This document shows, piece after piece, positions 7,679-15,029 of a stretch of DNA of 64,000 bases; the first letter of the stretch is position 1; each line of letters starts with the position of its first letter. Made by a program: the position numbers and the translations under genes. Location of the stretch: NCBI GenBank assembly GCA_038363005.1, contig JBBQBI010000012.1, positions 1-64,000 on the forward strand, read 5' to 3'. This DNA comes from JAKOWB01 sp038363005. GTDB lineage: Bacteria > Pseudomonadota > Alphaproteobacteria > Kiloniellales > JACOMY01. A model generated the notes under the pieces. It worked only from the letters and a program-made list of their open reading frames with translations, was not told the origin of the DNA and did not search any database.

Positions 7679-7825
7679 ATGGCCAAGACTCTGTACCGCA
7701 AGCCTGTGTTGCAGCGCGCTGAAAGGCTTGCAGCCATCGCCGCAGCGCCCGCACCCGCGCCCGCACCCAGCCCCGGACCGCTGTTGAAGCTGTTCAGCGG
7801 CCAGGTCAACACGGTCCCCAATTGA
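7679..7825 (+). CDS. Small peptide with lasso-RiPP-type leader (putative RiPP precursor)
   Basis: ATG 7679 has GGAAGG at 7664-7669 with nine-base spacing. The product is 48 aa and begins MAKTLYRKPVLQRAERLAAI. Y-R-K-P-V-L fits the YxxPxL leader motif bound by lasso-peptide B1/RRE proteins, and the KP-x-L-x-R-x-x-L-x-x-I-A pattern matches short alphaproteobacterial peptides annotated as lasso RiPP family leader peptides. The tail is an Ala-Pro alternating stretch, then PLLKLFSGQVNTVPN. It has no Asp or Glu after the leader, so a classical lasso ring is not possible. No B, C or D biosynthetic genes lie nearby. A 7-bp stem-loop follows eight bases after the stop (7834-7857). It is divergent from the DUF2231 gene. 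Gene reality is moderately supported; product type is inference. Confidence 0.55.
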   Translation: MAKTLYRKPVLQRAERLAAIAAAPAPAPAPSPGPLLKLFSGQVNTVPN

Positions 7826-7833
7826 TCGTCGCA

Positions 7834-7857
7834 GCGCCGCTGGCACCCTGGCGGCGC
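7834..7857 (+). terminator. Stem-loop after the small peptide gene
   Basis: GCGCCGC (7834-7840), a ten-base loop and GCGGCGC (7851-7857), eight bases past the small-gene stop. There is no T-run. It would also serve the convergent cytochrome gene that ends at 7908. Confidence 0.4.
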
Positions 7858-7907
7858 CTAGTGAAGGCGTCGACAGGGGCCAGGGCTAACCGGCGCGACG
7901 GCCGCTG

Positions 7908-8186
7908 CTAGGGTCCATAGCTGGCGGTCAGATAGGCGATGATGCCGGCCACATCGTCGGCGGCGATCGGCGCCCCATAGCGTTCAATCATCTTCTTCAC
8001 CGTGCCCTCCCACTTCTTCTCGTCGAGGAAGGGTGAGTTCATCTGCACATAGTCCAGGCTGTGGCAGGCGGCGCAATTGTTCTCCACCAGCTCCAGGCCG
8101 GCGCCGTCTTTCAGCACGATCTCTTCCTCGCCGGCGGCGGCCGGAAGGGCGAACGACAGGATGGCGAGCGCGATCAGGTTTCGCAT
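7908..8186 (-). CDS. sorB: Sulfite dehydrogenase cytochrome c subunit (SorB-like)
   Basis: The start is ATG 8186 (MRNLIALAILSFALPAAAGEEE), a Sec signal peptide; the upstream open frame is an overlap with sorA. The product is 92 aa. It has one haem c site, C38-A-A-C41-H42, and a downstream Met-rich segment (MNSPFL...MIERYG) that could supply the axial Met. The C-terminus is the usual short cytochrome c helix (DDVAGIIAYLTASYGP). It starts 15 bases after the sorA stop, so the two genes form an operon. By family, SorB takes electrons from the molybdenum subunit and passes them to a periplasmic cytochrome or the oxidase. Confidence 0.88.
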   Translation of the reverse strand: MRNLIALAILSFALPAAAGEEEIVLKDGAGLELVENNCAACHSLDYVQMNSPFLDEKKWEGTVKKMIERYGAPIAADDVAGIIAYLTASYGP

Positions 8187-8200
8187 GGTGTCCTCCCCCT

Positions 8201-9433
8201 TCAAGCGGACTGCAGGTTCAGCACCTGCACCGCGTTGTGGTGATAGCCGGCGCCGTTGAAGATCGCCTGCAGCGGCTGGCTGGACCCGATGGCGTTGGTG
8301 GCCTTGACCATCACGCTCTGTGCGCCGGCCGCTGGCGTGAAGCCGAAGCTCCAGGGCCGGAAGGAGAAGCGGCCCAGATCCTCGCCCAATGTCGCCAGTC
8401 GCCAACTCTGACCGCCGTCGGTCGAAACTTCGACGGTCTGGATGCCGCGCCCGCCGTCCCAGGCCAGGCCCTTGACCTCCAGCGCCTTGTCGGCGGCGAC
8501 TTGGCTGCCGTCCGAGAGATTGGTGACCAGCGAGTTCACCACCATCTCGGTGATCGGGGTGTTGCTGTCAGTCTCCTGCGAGACGAAGCGGTCGACTAGC
8601 GGGAACTTGCCCTTCGGCACGCGGTAGGCCGGGTTCATCCAGAAACCGCCAAGCGGCTGGCTGCGCACCTCGAGGGAGGTGATGTGCTTCATCCAGTAGG
8701 TGCCGGTCCAGCCAGCGACGACCAGGCGCACGGGAAAGCCGTTCCAGTGCGGCAGCGGCTCGCCGTTCATCTCCCAGGCCAGCAACGTGTTCTCGTCCAG
8801 CGCGCGCCAGGCCGGGATGGACTTGATGAAGTCCGGCGTGGCATCGGTGACGCCGCTGTCGGCGCCGTTGTAGGCCACCTCCAGCGCCTCCTTCTTCACC
8901 CCGACCTTGTTCAGCACGTCCCTCAGGCGCACGCCCCTCCAGCGGGCGTTGCCCATCGCGCCATAGCCCCATTCGACACCCTGGACATGCGGGTTCGACA
9001 GGCCGCGGCGATTGCCTGAGCATTGGTTGACGGCGACCAGTTCGACCTGCTCGAAGCCGGACTGCAGCTCGGCCAGGCTGAACTCCGCCATGCCCTCGGC
9101 CGCGTCGCCACCGACCTGAAGGCGCCAGGTCTGCAGGTCGACCTCGGGGATGTAGGAAAGGTGGTAGCGCACGAAGAAGGCGTCGTTCGGCGTCAGCACG
9201 CTGTCGAAATAGCTCAGCGGCGTCTCATAGTTCGGCGGCCGGTAGCTCAGCTTGATCAGCGGCTTCTTGCCAGGCAGCGCGTCGAGCACGGCGCTCGCGG
9301 CCGTACCAGCCGGCACGCCCGGCGAGACCGGCGCGCCCTCGGCCCAGCTGAGACTGGGTCGCAGCAGGCTGGCGGCCCCCAGCAGCAGCGCGCTGCGGCC
9401 GACCCCATCCAGCACCTGTCGTCTGTTGAGCAT
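8201..9433 (-). CDS. sorA: Sulfite dehydrogenase molybdopterin subunit (SorA/SorT-like)
   Basis: The product is 410 aa. The N-terminus NRRQVLDGVGRSALLLGAAS is a Tat signal, as expected for a cofactor-loaded periplasmic enzyme. The sulfite-oxidase molybdopterin fold follows, with the Mo-ligand Cys at residue 138 in NQCSGNRRG. Supporting motifs are FVRYHLSYIP and WRGVRLRDVLN, with HWNGFPVRLVVAGWTGTYWMK near the active site. A C-terminal Ig-like dimerisation domain (about 290-400, with VEVSTDGGQSWR) completes the enzyme. It oxidises sulfite to sulfate in the periplasm and passes electrons to SorB, encoded 15 bases downstream. The ECF sigma/anti-sigma pair lies immediately upstream, and an ECF-like promoter precedes the gene (9503-9531). 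Confidence 0.92.
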   Translation of the reverse strand: MLNRRQVLDGVGRSALLLGAASLLRPSLSWAEGAPVSPGVPAGTAASAVLDALPGKKPLIKLSYRPPNYETPLSYFDSVLTPNDAFFVRYHLSYIPEVDLQTWRLQVGGDAAEGMAEFSLAELQSGFEQVELVAVNQCSGNRRGLSNPHVQGVEWGYGAMGNARWRGVRLRDVLNKVGVKKEALEVAYNGADSGVTDATPDFIKSIPAWRALDENTLLAWEMNGEPLPHWNGFPVRLVVAGWTGTYWMKHITSLEVRSQPLGGFWMNPAYRVPKGKFPLVDRFVSQETDSNTPITEMVVNSLVTNLSDGSQVAADKALEVKGLAWDGGRGIQTVEVSTDGGQSWRLATLGEDLGRFSFRPWSFGFTPAAGAQSVMVKATNAIGSSQPLQAIFNGAGYHHNAVQVLNLQSA

Positions 9434-9502
9434 GGCTGTTCCTCCCTCAGGGTCGGCCCTTTGGGTCCCCGCGACGCGAGGCGCAGTCCGACCATTGAAG
9501 AA

Positions 9503-9531
9503 GAGACGCAGGCGGTGCCGATTTTATTCCC
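9503..9531 (-). promoter_or_regulatory. Candidate ECF-type promoter of sorAB
   Basis: On the minus strand GGGAATAAA (9531-9523) is followed, 16 bases after GGAATA, by CGTCTC (9508-9503). GGAA-type -35 plus CGTC-type -10 elements with 16-base spacing are typical of ECF sigma factors. It lies 70 bases before the sorA start and directly below the ECF/anti-sigma operon. In Sinorhizobium meliloti, ECF factors control sulfite dehydrogenase genes, which makes this reading plausible. No transcript data were seen. Confidence 0.45.
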
Positions 9532-9549
9532 TCGGCCGCGCCGTCGCCG

Positions 9550-10329
9550 TCAGGTGGAGCAGGGCGCGCCGGTTTGTGTCGTCTGCCGCAGGGCGATGCG
9601 GGTCTCGGCATCCTGCTCCTGGCCCTGCCGGGTCATCCGGGCGACGGTCGTGGCCAGCAGCCGCAGCCGATCGGGATCCATGCCGCGCGCCAGTAGGGCA
9701 AAGCCGGACTCCCCGACACGCCAGGCATAGCCGGCCACGTCGGTGGCGCCCACCGCGGCCGGCGTCTCGCCCAGGCCGGCCGTCGCCTCGGCGATCCACA
9801 AACTGACCCGGCACCCGTGGATGCCGCGATAGCCCAGCTGCAGGCCGTGGCCCTGGCCCCTGCCGGGGACCAGGTTGACATAGACAAGCGTCAGATGGGC
9901 TTCCGACAGGTCCGGGATTCCGGCGGTGCCTGTCTGGTCGAGCGCGACCGGCTGCGGTGCGCCGCCGTCCCCCTCCGGCGTGCGCGCCAGCCACTCGAGG
10001 TGCGCGGTGACGGCGCTATCCAGCCAGAGCGGCCCCGGTGGCGCGGACGCTGGCCAGAACCAGAGCGCCAGGATGGCCACGGCCGCGAGTGCGGCGGCAG
10101 CAAGCGCCAAGCCTTGTCGGGTCGTCGGGGCGCGGCGCGGGGGCAGGGGCGGCGCCGGCGCCGCCAGCGGTGGTTGCAGTTCGTTGGCCACTGCCTTCAG
10201 GCGACTGAGCGTGGCGACGCGGGCGGCCAGCTTCGGCTGCCGCGCCATGGCCGCCGCCACCCTGGCGGCCTCGCCTGGCGCCAGTTCACCGTCGACATAG
10301 GCATTGAGCGTCTGCCAGTCGATCGTCAC
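9550..10329 (-). CDS. Transmembrane anti-sigma factor
   Basis: The product is 259 aa, started by GTG 10329, which overlaps the sigma-factor stop (GTGA). Residues 1-60 form a short anti-sigma-type N-terminus (WQTLNAYVDGELAPGEAARVAAAM) without a HxxxCxxC zinc motif. Residues 72-92 are one membrane helix preceded by a Pro-rich stretch. The rest is a periplasmic domain (about 95-259) that could sense the signal. Gene order, sigma then anti-sigma with translational coupling, is standard. The likely role is to hold the ECF factor inactive until a periplasmic signal arrives; sulfite stress is suggested only by the neighbouring sorAB genes. Confidence 0.85.
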   Translation of the reverse strand: MTIDWQTLNAYVDGELAPGEAARVAAAMARQPKLAARVATLSRLKAVANELQPPLAAPAPPLPPRRAPTTRQGLALAAAALAAVAILALWFWPASAPPGPLWLDSAVTAHLEWLARTPEGDGGAPQPVALDQTGTAGIPDLSEAHLTLVYVNLVPGRGQGHGLQLGYRGIHGCRVSLWIAEATAGLGETPAAVGATDVAGYAWRVGESGFALLARGMDPDRLRLLATTVARMTRQGQEQDAETRIALRQTTQTGAPCST

Positions 10330-10847
10330 GAGGGCCTCCGCCGCGCTGCTTCGAGCAGATGGACATTGCCGCCGATCGCGTCGAGCAGCGCCAAACGCGC
10401 CCGGCTCACGCGGCTCATCACCGTGCCGATGGGAATGTCCAGGATCGCGGCGACCTCCCGATAGCGAAAACCGGCGATATCGATAAGCGCGATGATCTCG
10501 CGATGCAACGGCTCCAGGCGCTCCACGGCCTCGCGCAGTGTCATCTCGGCGATCAGCCGATCATCGTAGTGCCAGACCTCGGGCTCGTCAGGCGCGATGG
10601 CGGCCTGGCCCCTGGCGGTGACGGCCGCGCGCCGGTGCTGGTCGATCCAGGCGTTGCGCAGGATGCGAAACAACCAGGCGCGCAGCGCGCCCGCCTCGTC
10701 CGGTTGGTGCCGCGCGGCGAGCGCCTGCAGCGCACCGAGTTGCAGCAGGTCGCGCGCCGCCTCGGCCTCGCCGGTCAGGCTGAGGGCAAAGCCGAACAGG
10801 CGCGTCCAGTTCTCTAGCAAGGCCTGCTCGATGCGGTCCCGGGACAA
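10326..10847 (-). CDS. ECF-family RNA polymerase sigma factor
   Basis: The product is 173 aa. Sigma-2 spans about 10-80 (WTRLFGFALSLTG...AWLFRILRNAWIDQHRR) and sigma-4 about 105-165 (VERLEPLHREIIALIDIAGF, then YREVAAILDIPIGTVMSRVSRAR, the promoter -35 recognition helix-turn-helix). No ATG is available; the frame opens with TTG 10847 after AGGGGGG, which I take as the start. Its stop overlaps the anti-sigma start (GTGA). By position it most likely controls sorAB. No GGAATA-type element was seen upstream of its own start, so autoregulation is not evident. Confidence 0.9.
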   Translation of the reverse strand: MSRDRIEQALLENWTRLFGFALSLTGEAEAARDLLQLGALQALAARHQPDEAGALRAWLFRILRNAWIDQHRRAAVTARGQAAIAPDEPEVWHYDDRLIAEMTLREAVERLEPLHREIIALIDIAGFRYREVAAILDIPIGTVMSRVSRARLALLDAIGGNVHLLEAARRRPS

Positions 10848-11027
10848 CGTGTGGCCCCCCTTGGCTCCCAGGCGCAGGGTTGCGCCCCGGCCAGTCTATG
10901 GAGCCTGTCGCGCCAACCTTAGATAGCGTGGCGAAGAGGCGCAATGGCACCGCTCGATAGCCAGCAACTGCTTGATTCTCTTGGCCTGGCCGCCTAGTCT
11001 GACGGTCGCTTCCTGCGGGCGATTTCA

Positions 11028-11915
11028 GTGGACAAACGGGTCTTGCGCTCACCTCGACACAGACTTTGGGCGCAGTTTGCCCCGGCCCTGCTGGTCCTTT
11101 CCCTCGCTTGCGGCGGGGCCGGCAATCCGGTCCTGGCAGACGCACTTCCGCCGGCACTCGAATCGTCGCCACCGGCGGTCCTGCCGCCGGGTACCGGCGG
11201 CGACGGCGGCGTCCCGGCAGCGCCCCCCGCCATGGCGCCCGTGGCGCTTGGCGACCGCACCCAGGACGGCGTCTATACCATCTATGTCATGGGCGACAGT
11301 CTGGCCGAAGGTCTCTGGGGCTCGCTTTATCGCGCGTTGCAGCGCGACCCGCGCTTCGACATCGTCAACGACGCCAAGCGCTCCAGCGGCATCTGCCGGC
11401 CGGGCTTCTACGACTGGCCGAAAGAGGTGGAGAGCGTGATCGCGGAGCAGCCGGTCGACGCCGTGGTTTTCGCCGTCGGCATCAACGACCAGCTGCCGAT
11501 GGAGCGTGCCGATGGCAAGCGCGTCGGCTACGGCTCCGAGGCCTGGAAGGTCGAGTATCAGGCGCGCCTCAGCGGCCTCATGGCCGCGCTGGTCGGCGCC
11601 GCCGTGCCGACCTACTGGGTCGGACTGCCGATCATGCGGGCCAGCTCGCACGCCGATCACGCCAAGATGCTGAACGAGTTCTTCGCTGCCATCACCGCGG
11701 CCGAGGGCGTCACCTATATTCCGACCTGGGCGCTGACCGCCGACGAGAACGGCGAGTTCTCCACCTATCTGCCGGACGAGAACGGGCGCAGCCGCATGAT
11801 GCGTGCCAACGACGGCATTCACTTCACCTCCACCGGCTATGACCTGCTGGGCCGGGCCGTGCTGACCAGCATGGCCACGACACTGCCCCTGCTGCAGGCC
11901 GACGCCACGCAATGA
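11028..11915 (+). CDS. SGNH/GDSL hydrolase, DUF459-like, exported
   Basis: The product is 295 aa from GTG 11028; a TTG at 11043 is an alternative, and the ribosome-binding site is weak. A hydrophobic signal region (about 14-38) is followed by a Pro-rich linker. The SGNH blocks are visible: block I YVMGDSLAEGLWG with the Ser nucleophile, block III VFAVGINDQLP, and block V NDGIHFTSTGY with the catalytic Asp-x-x-His. These extracytoplasmic esterase/acyltransferase folds often act with MBOAT proteins to add or remove acetyl groups on polysaccharides. It is first in a tight plus-strand operon; its stop overlaps the next SGNH gene (ATGA). Confidence 0.85.
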   Translation: MDKRVLRSPRHRLWAQFAPALLVLSLACGGAGNPVLADALPPALESSPPAVLPPGTGGDGGVPAAPPAMAPVALGDRTQDGVYTIYVMGDSLAEGLWGSLYRALQRDPRFDIVNDAKRSSGICRPGFYDWPKEVESVIAEQPVDAVVFAVGINDQLPMERADGKRVGYGSEAWKVEYQARLSGLMAALVGAAVPTYWVGLPIMRASSHADHAKMLNEFFAAITAAEGVTYIPTWALTADENGEFSTYLPDENGRSRMMRANDGIHFTSTGYDLLGRAVLTSMATTLPLLQADATQ

Positions 11916-13252
11916 AGCGCCGCTGGACCGCCCGCGCCGCCGGGCTGCTGGTCGGCTGGACGCTGCTGCTGCTGCCGACCGCCTGCGTCGAGACGGCGCG
12001 TCCCGGGCCGGGGCCGCAGACCGCTGCGCACGCACCGGCGGCCAGCCTGGTGCCCTTCTTCGAAGATCTCGACAAGCTGGAGTCACAGCAGCGCAGCGAG
12101 CCGGTGCGCGTCGTCATGCTGGGCGACAGCCACACGGCGGGCGACGACTTCTCCGGCCAGCTGCGCAGCCTGCTGCAGGCCCGCTTCGGCGACGCCGGGC
12201 GCGGCTTCCTGCCGGCCGGCCGACCCTTCAAGTACTATGAACCACGCGGCGTCGAGGTGGTGCAGAGCAAGGGCTGGGAAGGCTTCAGCAGCCTGTCGCG
12301 CAAGACCGAGGGCTTCTACGGCCTGGCCGGCTATCGCATCGAGGCGACCAAGGCCAACGAGGAGATGACGCTGACCAGCGTCACTGGATTCGATCATGCC
12401 GCGCTCACGCTGCTGCGTCAGCCGAACGGCGGCCGCATCGAGGTCTCGGTCGACGGCCAGGTGGTGGCGCTGCTGGACACCGCCGGAGGCTATCCAGAGG
12501 CAGAGCGCGTGGAGCTGCCGGTCCCGCCGGCGTCACGCCAGCTCACGGTGCGCACGCTGGACAAGAAGCCGGTGGCGCTGCTCGACTGGACAGTAGAGGC
12601 GGCGCGTCCCGGCGTGGTGCTGGACAACGACGGCGTGATCGGTGCCTCGATCAACATCTTCGACCGCATGGACGCGGAGACCTGGCGGGCACAGCTGGCG
12701 CTGCGGCGGCCCGACCTGGTGATCATCGCCTTCGGCACCAACGAAGGCTTCGACAACGACTGGACGGCCGAGGGCTATCGCGCGCTGTTCCGTGACGAGC
12801 TGAAGCAGATCCGCGCGGCGGCGCCCGGCGCCGCCATCGCCATCATCGGGCCGCCGGACGGCAATCGCCACCTGCGTGGCTGCGCCGACGACGAGCCCTT
12901 CAACGATATCTGCGCCCCGCTGACGCCGGCCGAGCTGCAATCCTACAGCGACATCCTGGCGCTCAAGAAGCCGCAGGGGTCGGTCTGCCGCTGGCACCCG
13001 CCGCCGAACCTCGAGGTGGTGCGCCTGGTGCAGCGCGAAGTGGCCGCGGCCGAGCGCCTCTTCTTCTGGGACTGGAGCGAGTTGATGGGCGGCGCCTGCG
13101 GCATGCACGCCTGGTTCCTGAAGGATCCGCCGCTGGCCTGGAAGGACCATGTGCATCTGCGCGACGAGGGCTATGAGTACTCGGCGCGGGTCTTCTTCGA
13201 CCTGCTGATGCAGCAGTACGCGGGTTGGCGGGCAGGGGCGGCCAGATCCTGA
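11912..13252 (+). CDS. SGNH/GDSL-family exported protein, putative polysaccharide O-acetyltransferase or esterase
   Basis: The product is 446 aa. The N-terminal signal or anchor (about 10-26) ends in LPTAC, which is not a good lipobox because Pro occupies the -3 position. SGNH motifs are VVMLGDSHTAGDD with Ser in GDSH, IIAFGTNEGFD and DHVHLRDEGY. A beta-sandwich-like insert lies between about 120 and 230 (VDGQVVALLDTAGGY...), seen in carbohydrate-acting SGNH proteins. The GDSH variant is the form found in AlgJ/AlgX-like and related acetyltransferase partners of MBOAT proteins. The gene overlaps the first SGNH gene and lies 38 bases before the MBOAT gene, so the three probably act as one system at the cell surface. 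Confidence 0.83.
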   Translation: MKRRWTARAAGLLVGWTLLLLPTACVETARPGPGPQTAAHAPAASLVPFFEDLDKLESQQRSEPVRVVMLGDSHTAGDDFSGQLRSLLQARFGDAGRGFLPAGRPFKYYEPRGVEVVQSKGWEGFSSLSRKTEGFYGLAGYRIEATKANEEMTLTSVTGFDHAALTLLRQPNGGRIEVSVDGQVVALLDTAGGYPEAERVELPVPPASRQLTVRTLDKKPVALLDWTVEAARPGVVLDNDGVIGASINIFDRMDAETWRAQLALRRPDLVIIAFGTNEGFDNDWTAEGYRALFRDELKQIRAAAPGAAIAIIGPPDGNRHLRGCADDEPFNDICAPLTPAELQSYSDILALKKPQGSVCRWHPPPNLEVVRLVQREVAAAERLFFWDWSELMGGACGMHAWFLKDPPLAWKDHVHLRDEGYEYSARVFFDLLMQQYAGWRAGAARS

Positions 13253-13290
13253 CGCCTGGTGGCGGCGGGCGGCCCGGGGGCTGAAGGCGG

Positions 13291-14703
13291 ATGCTGTTTC
13301 CGACCCTGGATTTCGGGTTGTTCTTCCTGATCGTCTTCGCCGCCGCCTGGGCGGCGCGACGCCATCCAACCCTGCGCAAGCTGCTGCTGGTTGTCGCCAG
13401 CTACGTCTTCTACGGCTACTGGGACTGGCGCTTCTGCTTCCTGCTGGCGGGCTCCTCGCTGCTGAACTGGTCGGCCGGCTTGGCCATCGCCGGTGCCACG
13501 CGTGACGAGGTGCGCCGCCGCCTGCTGCTGATCGCCGTGGCGATCAATCTGCTGGTGCTGGGCTACTTCAAGTACTACGGCTTTTTCATCGAGAGCCTGA
13601 ACGGCCTGCTGCTCGACCTCGGCATCGAGCGCGAGCTGCCGTTTCTGGAGATCATCCTGCCGGTCGGCATCTCCTTCTTCACCTTCCAGGGCATCTCCTA
13701 TCTGGTCGACGTGCAGCGCCGCGTGCTGCCGGCGACGCGCTCGCCGCTCGACCTGATCCTCTATATCTCTTTCTTTCCGCAGCTCGTCGCCGGCCCCATT
13801 GTGCGCGCGCAGGACTTCCTGCCGCAGCTGCAGCGCCCGGCCGAACCCAACCGCGTCTACGCGGTGCTGGGCTGCTGCCTGATCGTCATCGGCCTGTTCA
13901 AGAAGGTGGTGCTGGCCAACTACCTGGCGACCGAGATCGTCGACCAGGTTTTCCTCGACCCGATCTTCTATGGGCCACTCGACCTGCTGGCGGCGGCCTA
14001 CGGCTACGCGGTGCAGATCTACTGCGACTTCTCGGCCTACAGCGACATCGCCATCGGCGTCGCGCTGCTGCTCGGCTTCAACTTCCAGAAGAACTTCGAC
14101 CGCCCCTACCGGGCGCGCGCCATGCGCGAGTTCTGGCAGCGCTGGCACATCAGTCTGTCGAGCTGGCTGCGCGACTACCTCTACATTCCGCTGGGCGGCA
14201 ACCGCCAGGGGCCACGGCGCGCCGACCTGTACCTGATGATCACCATGCTGCTGGGCGGCATCTGGCACGGCGCCGCCTGGACCTTCATCGTTTGGGGCCT
14301 GCTGCATGGACTGGCGCTGGTGATCGAACGGGCGAGCGGCTGGGCGAAGCGCTACGCCACGGCGCCCCGCTGGGCGCAGGCGCTGGGCATCCTGGTGGTG
14401 TTCCACCTGGTCTGCCTGGCCTGGATCTTCTTCCGTGCCGAGAGCTTCGAGATCGCCTGGACCTTCCTCGCCGGCTTCGCCCAGCTGGAGTTGCCGCTGA
14501 CCCTGGCGACACCCTTCGTCGTGCTGCTGATCCTGCTCGGCCTGTCGTTCCACGCGCTGCCCGACCGCGCGGTGGAGAGCGCCGCCAACCGCCTGGCCGC
14601 CCTGCCGGCCTGGCTGTTCGGCGCCGGCGTCGGCTCTGCTATTGTGCTGGTCGACGCCTTGGGGCCGGACGGCGTCGCTCCCTTCATCTACTTCCAGTTC
14701 TAG
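13291..14703 (+). CDS. MBOAT-family membrane O-acyltransferase (AlgI/DltB-like)
   Basis: The product is 470 aa with about ten to twelve membrane segments. Diagnostic motifs are SYVFYGYWDW near the N-terminus, LPVGISFFTFQGISYLVDV, QLVAGPIVRAQDFLPQL, REFWQRWHISLSSWLRDYLY-type catalytic region with the first conserved His, and LLGGIWHGAAWTFIVWG with the second His. AlgI-type enzymes move acyl groups, mostly acetyl, across the membrane onto secreted polysaccharides or cell-wall polymers, handing them to periplasmic SGNH proteins. Two such proteins are encoded just upstream. No glycosyltransferases lie in the window, so the polymer is unknown. Confidence 0.92.
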   Translation: MLFPTLDFGLFFLIVFAAAWAARRHPTLRKLLLVVASYVFYGYWDWRFCFLLAGSSLLNWSAGLAIAGATRDEVRRRLLLIAVAINLLVLGYFKYYGFFIESLNGLLLDLGIERELPFLEIILPVGISFFTFQGISYLVDVQRRVLPATRSPLDLILYISFFPQLVAGPIVRAQDFLPQLQRPAEPNRVYAVLGCCLIVIGLFKKVVLANYLATEIVDQVFLDPIFYGPLDLLAAAYGYAVQIYCDFSAYSDIAIGVALLLGFNFQKNFDRPYRARAMREFWQRWHISLSSWLRDYLYIPLGGNRQGPRRADLYLMITMLLGGIWHGAAWTFIVWGLLHGLALVIERASGWAKRYATAPRWAQALGILVVFHLVCLAWIFFRAESFEIAWTFLAGFAQLELPLTLATPFVVLLILLGLSFHALPDRAVESAANRLAALPAWLFGAGVGSAIVLVDALGPDGVAPFIYFQF

Positions 14704-14713
14704 AGGCCCCGAC

Positions 14714-15025
14714 ATGACCAGCGCCCCCAGCAATCGCGCCTTCGAACGCCACCACGACGAGGTCGACATCACGCGGGCGGCTCAGCCGCAGACGTTGCGA
14801 GCGGCCGTCGCCATGGTGCTTGCCGGTACTCTGGTCGCGCTGCTGCTGGGGGCCACGCCGCTGGCCGACTGGATGGACGGCGTGGCGCTGCGCTGGAGCC
14901 CGCACCTCGACGGCGTGGCGGCGGCGACGGGCGCCTGGCAGGGCTGGCTGGAGCCGGCTGGCCTCAACCAGCCGCACGACGGCCTGCATGCCTGGTTCCA
15001 GGACTGGCGCCTGGGAGGTTGGTAG
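14714..15025 (+). CDS. Small single-span membrane protein of the acylation operon
   Basis: ATG 14714 lies ten bases after the MBOAT stop. The product is 103 aa. A cytoplasmic stretch of about 32 residues is followed by one membrane helix (LRAAVAMVLAGTLVALLLGATPLADWM), then a periplasmic tail with W-x-P-H-x-D-G-V and a Trp-rich end. The layout resembles the N-terminal membrane anchor found fused to some DUF459 SGNH proteins. It may be a free-standing anchor or partner for the SGNH proteins encoded upstream. That is inference; I know no named family for it. Confidence 0.65.
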   Translation: MTSAPSNRAFERHHDEVDITRAAQPQTLRAAVAMVLAGTLVALLLGATPLADWMDGVALRWSPHLDGVAAATGAWQGWLEPAGLNQPHDGLHAWFQDWRLGGW

Positions 15026-15029
15026 CCCC

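Noticed and set aside
7041..9433. A complete lasso-peptide gene cluster around the small leader-like gene
   Set aside because: The neighbours are DUF2231, SorB and SorA; no B, C or D enzymes are present, and the core lacks Asp/Glu.
11912..12010. Lipoprotein signal on the second SGNH protein
   Set aside because: LPTAC has Pro at the -3 position and is a poor lipobox.
13171..14772. 533-codon minus-strand frame opposite the MBOAT gene
   Set aside because: Gln/Arg/Asp-rich composition with no domain; the plus strand carries the MBOAT motifs.
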